A stretch of DNA of 5,037 nt from an uncultured Anaerolineae bacterium (lineage in GTDB: Bacteria > Chloroflexota > Anaerolineae > Anaerolineales > Villigracilaceae): the NCBI GenBank assembly GCA_903854805.1, contig CAINXK010000569.1:1-5037 (forward strand), in the 5' to 3' direction. Below are positions 1 through 4,019 of the stretch, one piece after another. How positions within the stretch are numbered: position 1 is the stretch's first letter; each line of letters begins with the position of its first letter. The notes beneath the pieces were generated by a model. It saw only the letters and a program-made list of their open reading frames with translations, did no database searches and was not told where the DNA came from. A program made the position numbers and the translations under genes.

Positions 1-71
1 GATCAGGTTTTGCCCACCATAACCCCAGAAATTACCGTCGCATAAAGGGTGCGTCTCCTTGCCAGACAGGC

Positions 72-77
72 TATAAT
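72..77 (+). promoter_or_regulatory. -10 box upstream of the MmeI-like gene
   Basis: A perfect TATAAT hexamer lies 49 bases before the ATG at 127. I find no convincing -35 at 16-18 bases, so this is a -10-driven candidate only. The predicted start near 84 would give a leader of about 43 bases that contains the AGGAAA ribosome binding site at 116-121. The surrounding leader resembles the one in front of the gene at 1161. Confidence 0.45.
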
Positions 78-126
78 ACTTTTATTCTATCTATTGAAAC
101 AATACTGCCATCCTCAGGAAATCGTC

Positions 127-1164
127 ATGAGCCTTACTCCCCAGGACTTCGTCGCCAAATGGAAACGCGTTAATTCTCGCGAACGCCAGGTATACCAGGA
201 ACATTTCATCGATCTGTGTCACCTGGCGGGTCACCCCACCCCCAACGAAATGGATCCAACCGGAAAACAGTTTGCCTTTGAATTGGGCGCGGGAAAAACC
301 AGCGGCGGCCAGGGCTGGGCGGATGTGGCCAAACTGGGCTATTTTGGCTGGGAGTATAAGGGCAAAGACCACGATCTGAACAAGGCGTACGAACAGCTTT
401 TGATGTACCGTGACGCCCTGCAAAACCCGCCTGTCCTGGTCGTCTCGGATATTAATCAGATCATCATCCGCACCAACTACACCAACCTGCCCACCCGCAC
501 TATCACGCTGACCCTGGATGACATGATCAAGCCCGAGTCGCTCAAAGTGCTGCGGGCAGTTTTCTTTAACCCTGATGAGCTCAAGCCGCAGATCACCGTT
601 GCCGGCGTGACAGAGGAAGCAGCCAGGCAGTTCTCAAAGCTGGCCGGCAACCTGCGCAAGTACGGCGAAGAACCGCAGCAGATCGCCCACTTTCTGATCC
701 GCTTGATCTTCTGCCTGTTCGCCGAAGATGTCAGCCTGCTGCCAGATAAGCTGTTCCCGCGCATGTTGACCCAAAGCAAGCACCACGCCAACGTTTTTGC
801 CGGGATGCTGCGCCAGCTATTCCAGGCCATGCGGGGCGGCGGTTCCTTTGGCGCGGATGCCATCCTGCACTTCAATGGCGGCCTGTTTGACAACGACCTG
901 GTGCTGGAGCTGGATGGCGATGCGATGGATACCATCGCCGGCATCGATGCGCTGGACTGGGGCGCGATAGAGCCTTCCATCTTTGGCACTCTCTTCGAGC
1001 GCGGATTGGACCCGACCAAACGCAGCGAGCTAGGCGCGCACTACACCGGCAAGGATGATATTGTGCTGATGGTTGAGCCGGTTCTGATGGCGCCGCTGCG
1101 CCGTCAATGGCAGCTTGTCCAATGTAATGATGGTGCTCAGCACATTGTGCTATACTTTTATTGA
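127..1164 (+). CDS. 3'-truncated MmeI-like (type IIL) restriction-modification protein, nuclease and helical part only
   Basis: Intact MmeI-family enzymes combine a PD-(D/E)xK nuclease, a helical linker, an N6-adenine methyltransferase and a target-recognition domain in about 900 residues or more. This frame has 345 codons. Residues 60-95 resemble the MmeI nuclease core, with D66, E76 and K78 forming D-x9-E-x-K (GWAD, then WEYKGKD). Residues about 190-290 look like the helical spacer. Residues 295-328 match the segment leading into the methyltransferase (SIFGTLFERGLDP, LGAHYT). Homology stops at W328 (base 1110), followed by a 17-residue tail of unrelated sequence. The SAM-binding and NPPY motifs and the recognition domain are all missing. 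I chose ATG 127 because AGGAAA lies 5 bases before it and the protein begins with the family-like MSLTPQDFVAKW; an upstream GTG at 49 overlaps the promoter. Probably a non-functional remnant, although the nuclease residues are kept. Confidence 0.85.
   Translation: MSLTPQDFVAKWKRVNSRERQVYQEHFIDLCHLAGHPTPNEMDPTGKQFAFELGAGKTSGGQGWADVAKLGYFGWEYKGKDHDLNKAYEQLLMYRDALQNPPVLVVSDINQIIIRTNYTNLPTRTITLTLDDMIKPESLKVLRAVFFNPDELKPQITVAGVTEEAARQFSKLAGNLRKYGEEPQQIAHFLIRLIFCLFAEDVSLLPDKLFPRMLTQSKHHANVFAGMLRQLFQAMRGGGSFGADAILHFNGGLFDNDLVLELDGDAMDTIAGIDALDWGAIEPSIFGTLFERGLDPTKRSELGAHYTGKDDIVLMVEPVLMAPLRRQWQLVQCNDGAQHIVLYFY
1148..1156 (+). promoter_or_regulatory. extended -10 promoter of the small gene at 1161
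   Basis: TGC followed by TATACT fits an extended -10 element, and no clear -35 is visible. Transcription would begin near 1163, almost on the TTG start codon at 1161, so the message would have no leader. The element sits inside the last codons of the truncated upstream frame, just past its break near 1110. That fits the idea that the break joined foreign sequence to this promoter region. Confidence 0.45.
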
Positions 1165-1412
1165 TACAATCCATCCCGGAAACACTTGCTCCTTTTTTAA
1201 AAGAATATTCTCTGGCGCGACTCGATCAACAACGAGATTCTGCTACGATTATCGAGCGGACACTGCGTTTTGGCTCTCGTGAAAAGTTGCGCTGGCTGGT
1301 CAAGAACTATTCGCATGAGCAGATTAGAGAGTGGGTAGTACGGTGGGGTAAGTTTGGCCGGCCTGAACCACACCTTTCCTTTTGGAAACTCTTCCTGGGA
1401 ATAAAGGCATGA
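1161..1412 (+). CDS. small DUF6922-like protein, probable partner of an AbiEii-type nucleotidyltransferase
   Basis: The predicted protein has 83 residues. Recognisable segments are IPETLAPFLKEYSLARLD, then an IIERTL helix, then LRWLVKNYSHEQIREWV, ending in an aromatic FWKLFLG. I know this layout from a family of about 80-130 residues (recalled as DUF6922) usually encoded directly upstream of AbiEii/nucleotidyltransferase genes in antitoxin-toxin-like pairs. A helix-turn-helix-like regulatory or antitoxin role is inferred from that context. TTG 1161 is the only usable start: an in-frame stop lies at 1128-1130 and no ATG or GTG follows it. No Shine-Dalgarno sequence is visible and the -10 box lies directly upstream. 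The stop overlaps the next start as ATGA (1409-1412), a translational coupling arrangement. The frame looks intact, but its partner is broken. Confidence 0.6.
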   Translation: MIQSIPETLAPFLKEYSLARLDQQRDSATIIERTLRFGSREKLRWLVKNYSHEQIREWVVRWGKFGRPEPHLSFWKLFLGIKA

Positions 1413-1594
1413 GCGTGGAAGAACTACATTGGATCACGATCACACCTGCCATGCGGCAGGTGCTGTTAACTTTTTCTACTACTGCGATTGGGAGCATTTT
1501 TATCTGGCAGAAGGCACAGCACTGTAAGTCAGGCACTATCCATCAGCCAGGGTGGGCTGACGAATGGTTGATTATTGGGAACTCAATTAAATAA
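1409..1594 (+). pseudogene. remnant of an AbiEii-like nucleotidyltransferase toxin gene, frameshifted and stopped
   Basis: The ATG overlaps the preceding stop. The first 30 residues (VEELHWITITPAMRQVLLTF) match the usual N-terminus of AbiEii-family nucleotidyltransferases, HW-x-T-x-TP-x-x-R-x-x-L. The family then has FYLAGGTALALQLGHR followed by a catalytic Asp pair. Here that motif appears in a different frame: bases 1498-1524 read FYLAEGTAL, so a one-base deletion or equivalent lies near 1496-1500. A TAA follows at once (1525-1527). In the first frame the protein continues as unrelated sequence to the stop at 1594, 61 residues in all. The nucleotide-binding Asp residues and about 200 C-terminal residues of a normal toxin are absent. 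The family match is from memory of the motifs; the frame break is seen directly. Confidence 0.6.
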
Positions 1595-1667
1595 AACACC
1601 CCCGGCTACATGGTGCTGTGCATCCGTTCTCTTGGAATAATCCCAGTTCTTGTTTGGGATGGAACGG

Positions 1668-1693
1668 AAGGCAGCCTCACTTGGCTACCTTTT
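1668..1693 (+). terminator. candidate intrinsic terminator
   Basis: AAGGCAGCC, a six-base loop, then GGCTACCTTTT forms a stem with one C-A mismatch and ends in four T residues. It lies about 75 bases after the toxin remnant, where the plus-strand operon would need a terminator. The short T run makes it a moderate candidate. Confidence 0.35.
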
Positions 1694-1706
1694 CATCGGC
1701 GGCGGG

Positions 1707-1727
1707 TAAAACGGTCGAACCGTTTTA
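1707..1727. terminator. bidirectional hairpin between convergent units
   Basis: TAAAACGGT, CGA, ACCGTTTTA is a perfect 9-base-pair dyad with a 3-base loop and an A/T flank on each side. It lies 20 bases beyond the hicB stop and after the plus-strand remnant operon. The A-tract/T-tract arms would give a terminator in either direction; the plus-strand exit is the more AT-rich. Confidence 0.5.
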
Positions 1728-1746
1728 TTAATAAACTAATGATAAC

Positions 1747-2073
1747 TCAGCGCAACACTACATCCCGGAGCACTTCGGCAATCCAGCCGTTCAAGCTTTC
1801 TCCAGCCAATGCGGCACGCTCGGCGACCCGCCTGTGCAACTCCGGATCAATCCGCAGATTAAAGCGACCAGAGAAGGGCTTCTGAGGCTCGACGCCGTCG
1901 TTCGCGCACATTTCCAAATACAGATCAACGGATTGGCAAAACGACTCTTCTAATTCTTCAGGAGAACGACCCTCGAAGGTAATTACATCACGCAGCCCCA
2001 GCACTTCGCCAGTAAAAATTTTCCCGTCTGAATCGTATTCGACCATGCCAGTATAGTTCTTATATTTAAGCAT
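1747..2073 (-). CDS. hicB: HicB antitoxin
   Basis: The antitoxin should bind and neutralise HicA and repress the operon. The protein has 108 residues. The N-terminal HicB fold (1-60) shows YTGMVEYDSDGKIFTGEVLG, GLRDVITFEG and an acidic helix PEELEESFCQSVDLYLEMC. Residues 67-106 (FSGRFNLRIDPELHRRVAERA, then LNGWIAEVL) are an Arc-type ribbon-helix-helix DNA-binding domain. This is the HicB class whose RHH domain binds the promoter. ATG 2073 is supported by AGAGG at 2080-2084 with 6 bases of spacing. The start overlaps the 3' end of hicA by 8 bases, so translation is probably coupled. The length is normal for the family and no key segment is missing. Confidence 0.92.
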   Translation of the reverse strand: MLKYKNYTGMVEYDSDGKIFTGEVLGLRDVITFEGRSPEELEESFCQSVDLYLEMCANDGVEPQKPFSGRFNLRIDPELHRRVAERAALAGESLNGWIAEVLRDVVLR

Positions 2074-2332
2074 CTTGATCCTCTTTTACGCCACACTCAT
2101 CAAAAAATCGTCGGATGCGTTTGAGCATTGATGGGTAGATAAGATTGCCGGGATGTGGGCGATGAAACACAGCATAGCGTCCATTCAAACGCAACCCAAC
2201 CATTGAACCGCCTTTTTCGCTTACATCCGCGCCTAACTCAATCAGCAGACCAATGAAATCATCCCAACGGATATCTTTTTTATCAGGACGGGCAAACAAT
2301 GCAGAGAGCGTTTGGCGATGCTTACGGTTCAT
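2066..2332 (-). CDS. hicA: HicA toxin (mRNA interferase)
   Basis: HicA toxins are small dsRBD-like ribonucleases that cut mRNA and stop growth when free of HicB. This 88-residue protein fits the longer subfamily beginning MNRKHRQTL: helix LSALFARP, helix IRWDDFIGLLIELGADV, then the strand region GGSMVGLRLNGRYAVFHRPHP (residues 41-61) and a final helix MLKRIRRFFDECGV. Classical HicA proteins have GSH with the catalytic His; here the position reads GSM, and His57 and His60 of FHRPHP are the available histidines, as I recall for this subfamily. I chose ATG 2332 over TTG 2350 because family proteins start at MN-x-KH. No Shine-Dalgarno is visible. The promoter at 2339-2367 predicts transcription starting on this ATG. 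Confidence 0.88.
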   Translation of the reverse strand: MNRKHRQTLSALFARPDKKDIRWDDFIGLLIELGADVSEKGGSMVGLRLNGRYAVFHRPHPGNLIYPSMLKRIRRFFDECGVKEDQDA

Positions 2333-2338
2333 AGTAAA

Positions 2339-2367
2339 ATAGTACCGCAATTCAGTACCACGGTCAA
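2339..2367 (-). promoter_or_regulatory. hicAB promoter
   Basis: Read on the minus strand, TTGACC (2362-2367; 5 of 6 consensus bases) is followed by exactly 17 bases and TACTAT (2339-2344; 4 of 6). The predicted start is position 2332, the A of the hicA ATG. HicB autorepression at or near this site is expected from the family but no operator is proven here. Confidence 0.6.
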
Positions 2368-2392
2368 GGTTATGTTATGTGGCATTCTCCTA

Positions 2393-2409
2393 GAAAAATT
2401 CGATTTTTC
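2393..2409. repeat. perfect inverted repeat upstream of hicAB
   Basis: GAAAAAT, TCG, ATTTTTC is a perfect 7-base-pair dyad about 30 bases upstream of the hicAB -35 box. It could be an operator for HicB's ribbon-helix-helix domain or a weak hairpin. Its role is unproven. Confidence 0.35.
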
Positions 2410-2431
2410 ATTTATCATCCCAATCTCGAAG

Positions 2432-2437
2432 TATAAT
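2432..2437 (+). promoter_or_regulatory. -10 box facing the tRNA-like region
   Basis: A perfect TATAAT on the plus strand in an AT-rich stretch; the best -35 candidates (TTCATT, CATTTA) are weak. Transcription would start near 2444 and run through the hairpins and tRNA-like segment to the T8 tract at 2656-2663. Confidence 0.35.
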
Positions 2438-2530
2438 AAGTTAACAATTATCATCTCACCCCGCCACCCACCTCGGCCCTGCGGCCGGTTCGTTGAACCG
2501 CAGTGCCGATAGATAGCGAAAAAGAGTGTC

Positions 2531-2611
2531 CGTGGGCACTCCGGTAGGCAAAATTGAGCGCACGGTTCGGGTCCGTGAGATCGGTCGCGCGTTCAAATCG
2601 CGCCGCCCCGA
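2531..2611 (+). tRNA. tRNA-Pro(CGG)-like segment, probably degenerate
   Basis: The 3' part is tRNA-like. CACGG-TTCGGGT-CCGTG (2561-2577) is a perfect 5-base-pair anticodon arm with anticodon CGG at 2568-2570 (codon CCG, proline), with U33 and G37. GCGCG-TTCAAAT-CGCGC (2587-2603) is a perfect T arm, followed by CGCCCCG and discriminator A; no CCA is encoded. The defects are on the 5' side. The required CGGGGCG acceptor strand is absent (best placement, at 2531, pairs poorly), the D arm has only CTC/GAG with a 14-base loop, and the variable region is 9 bases (AGATCGGTC) rather than the usual 5. It may be a pseudo-tRNA, a tRNA 3' end left by integration, or a tRNA-like domain of another RNA. Confidence 0.5.
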
Positions 2612-2639
2612 CAACGCAGTACCAGCACCACCCGCTGTG

Positions 2640-2663
2640 CGCCGAGGGCGGTGTGTTTTTTTT
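2640..2663 (+). terminator. probable intrinsic terminator after the tRNA-like segment
   Basis: A short GC stem, CGCC-GAG-GGCG, is followed after GTGTG by eight T residues at 2656-2663. The T run is the longest in the window. The stem is short and separated from the T run by 5 bases; an alternative CCGC/GCGG pairing exists. Confidence 0.45.
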
Positions 2664-2679
2664 AAATCTGGGGGACGGC

Positions 2680-2950
2680 GGTCTCTTTTGATGGCGAAGT
2701 AGGGGTGGGTCTTGTTTGATGGCGAGGATACCTTGCTTGAATGTGCGCTTTCGGGTTCAGGTGTCTTGGCTGAGTGAGAGACCCACCCCTACCGTTTCTC
2801 TTGTTTGGTTTTGTGGAAATGGTCTTGTTTGATGGCGAGGATACCTCGCTTGAATGGGCGCTTTCGGGTTCAGGTGTCTTGGCTGAGTGGGAGACCCACC
2901 CCTACCGTTTGTCCCTGTCTACCGTTTCTCTTGTTTGGTTTTGTGGAAAT
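2680..2950 (+). repeat. two-copy direct repeat with a partial third copy
   Basis: Copy 1 is 2708-2820 and copy 2 is 2821-2950, directly adjacent. Both begin GGTCTTGTTTGATGGCGAGG and end TTTGGTTTTGTGGAAAT. They differ by three substitutions (T/C, T/G and A/G) plus a 17-base insertion in copy 2, itself a small duplication around CTACCGTTT. A degenerate 5' fragment (GGTCTCTTTTGATGGCGAAG) precedes them at 2680-2699. The block is non-coding and lies just before the binding-protein promoter. The high identity implies a recent duplication. Confidence 0.85.
2699..2905. repeat. 14-base inverted repeat arms within the direct-repeat block
   Basis: GTAGGGGTGGGTCT at 2699-2712 is the exact reverse complement of AGACCCACCCCTAC at 2779-2792, and the latter recurs at 2892-2905. 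Short GTAGGGG(C/T)GGGT palindromes are a motif I associate with dispersed REP- or MITE-like elements in some environmental bacteria. That link is from memory and not shown here. No transposase frame is present. Confidence 0.6.
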
Positions 2951-2992
2951 AGCGTTTTGGGTGGTTGATGTAACGGGTTTGTCACGCGGGTC

Positions 2993-3001
2993 TGTTATAG
3001 T
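2993..3001 (+). promoter_or_regulatory. extended -10 promoter of the binding-protein gene
   Basis: TGT then TATAGT makes an extended -10 element. TTGTCA at 2979-2984 is too close (11 bases) to serve as its -35. Transcription would start near 3008, giving a 28-base leader that contains GGGAG at 3022-3026. Confidence 0.45.
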
Positions 3002-3035
3002 CAAGGAAAGTAAACTTTGTTGGGAGCAGCACAAC

Positions 3036-3980
3036 ATGAGAAAAATGATTAAGACATTCTTTGGCGTGGGGTTTCTGGTCTTGTTGACAGTCTTCCTAAC
3101 GGCATGCAGCCAGGTTTTATCACAAGTCAGCTCTGGCAGCCTGGAGCGTATCATTCAAAAAGGCAAATTGGTGATCTCGACTGAGGCCGATTACCCGCCC
3201 CAATCAGAAAAAGTGCAGGGGGCGGTCCGTTTGGCAAATTCAAAATGTTCAGCCACTGAATTTACGGCGAATCAATTCACTGGTTTTGATGTTGATTTGG
3301 CGGTGGAAATTGCCAAACGGCTGGGTGTTGAAGCCTGTTTTGTGACACCCAGCTGGGAACAAGTGGTGGCCGGGAATTGGAATGATCGCTGGGATATTAA
3401 TGTAGGTTCGATGACGATTACCAAGGAGCGCGCGCAGGTGCTCTACTTTCCGCAGCCTTATTCGACCGGCCCGGCTGTTTTTCTGGTGAACAAGGACGAC
3501 ACACGTTTTAACCAGCCTGGCGACCTTTCTGGAAAAAAGATAGGGGTTTGCGCAGAATGTCCTTATCAATTCTATCTGGACCGCAGTCTTGAGCTGCCTG
3601 GCGGTGCTCCGATCAATTTTGTGGTTAATAACCCGATTATTGTGGCATATAAAGACGACCCGCCGGCTTTGAAGGTTCTGGGGCAAGGGCAAGGGCGGCT
3701 GGATGCTATTTTGATGGATGAGGTGGATGGCTTACGGGCGATAAAAGACGGCGCCCCGCTTAAACAAGTGGGGCTGCCCGTCTTTTATGGCTATGTCTCG
3801 GTGGCTATCGACAAGCAAAGCAGCCGCGACCAGATGCCCTATTTTCAAAAGGTGAATGAGATCATCCAGACCATTCACAAGGATGGCGTTCTGATGGCGC
3901 TATCCGAAAAATATTATGGAGTCGATCTGACAACGGTTGCCAGCCAGTTTGATATTCACAGCCTTGGGCAACTGCCATAG
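3036..3980 (+). CDS. ABC transporter substrate-binding lipoprotein, family 3 (polar amino acid type)
   Basis: This should be a membrane-anchored extracytoplasmic receptor delivering an amino acid-like solute to an ABC importer. It has 314 residues. A signal peptide (MRKMIKTFFGVGFLVLLTVF) ends in the lipobox LTAC, with C24 the lipidated residue. The SBP_bac_3 domain runs from about 36 to 295: LERIIQKGKLVISTEADYPP, GFDVDLAVEIAKRLG (83-97), the SMTITKER segment whose R132 corresponds to the ligand-carboxylate Arg, hinge SGKKIGV, and LDAILMDE with D228 in the usual ligand-amine position. Unusual are an insertion at 57-80 before GFDVD and four mature-region cysteines besides C24 (C71, C101, C172, C175), including CAEC. 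I chose ATG 3036 because GGGAG lies 9 bases upstream and a proper signal peptide begins there; the open frame extends back into the repeats but that part is not signal-like. The ligand cannot be told, and no permease or ATPase gene is adjacent. Confidence 0.9.
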   Translation: MRKMIKTFFGVGFLVLLTVFLTACSQVLSQVSSGSLERIIQKGKLVISTEADYPPQSEKVQGAVRLANSKCSATEFTANQFTGFDVDLAVEIAKRLGVEACFVTPSWEQVVAGNWNDRWDINVGSMTITKERAQVLYFPQPYSTGPAVFLVNKDDTRFNQPGDLSGKKIGVCAECPYQFYLDRSLELPGGAPINFVVNNPIIVAYKDDPPALKVLGQGQGRLDAILMDEVDGLRAIKDGAPLKQVGLPVFYGYVSVAIDKQSSRDQMPYFQKVNEIIQTIHKDGVLMALSEKYYGVDLTTVASQFDIHSLGQLP

Positions 3981-4019
3981 CTTGCCAGCGGATGAACTGC
4001 CGTTCAGGGGAGTGGCGAG
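3981..4019. terminator. dyad between convergent stop codons, possible bidirectional terminator
   Basis: Outer arms CTTGCCA (3981-3987) and TGGCGAG (4013-4019) pair with one wobble, and an inner TGAAC-TGCC-GTTCA hairpin sits at 3993-4006. It spans the 23-base gap between the two convergent genes and the end of the pentapeptide gene. There is no T run, so a termination role is only suggested by position. Confidence 0.3.

Larger units (their letters stand above)
2444..2663 (+). ncRNA. hypothetical structured RNA region (promoter, four hairpins, terminator)
   Basis: This part of the 700-base gap between hicA and the lipoprotein gene has no plausible protein frame but is dense in paired elements. 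CTGCGG/CCGCAG closes a hairpin at 2479-2503 with an alternative inner GGTTC/GAACC. GAGTGTC-CGTG-GGCACTC forms another at 2524-2541. tRNA-like anticodon and T arms follow at 2561-2577 and 2587-2603, then a GC hairpin with T8. A TATAAT box precedes all of it. This is a pattern-based proposal: the simpler reading is a degraded tRNA gene with chance hairpins upstream. The 2524-2541 hairpin and the tRNA D arm cannot both form. Confidence 0.25.

Noticed and set aside
477..1019. Minus-strand open frame of 180 residues inside the restriction gene
   Set aside because: It is Ser/Arg-rich with no recognisable domain and is fully covered by the plus-strand frame, which has clear MmeI-like motifs; it is a shadow.
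1543..1560. Hairpin TCAGCC / GGCTGA inside the toxin remnant
   Set aside because: A 6-base-pair stem without a T run in formerly coding sequence; probably chance.
1610..1885. Plus-strand open frame of 91 residues
   Set aside because: It runs through both candidate terminators and into the antisense of hicB, and has no RBS or domain.
2312..2512. Plus-strand open frame of 66 residues opposite the hicA start
   Set aside because: It crosses the hicAB promoter and inverted repeats, has no RBS and no recognisable family.
2708..2950. CRISPR-like repeats
   Set aside because: There are only two long adjacent copies with no spacers of even length and no cas genes.
2805..3035. N-terminal extension of the binding protein from ATG 2805
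   Set aside because: The extra 77 residues translate the non-coding direct repeats; a good RBS and a complete lipoprotein signal peptide begin at 3036.
3249..3692. Minus-strand open frame of 147 residues inside the binding-protein gene
   Set aside because: It is antisense to well-supported SBP motifs and shows no domain of its own.
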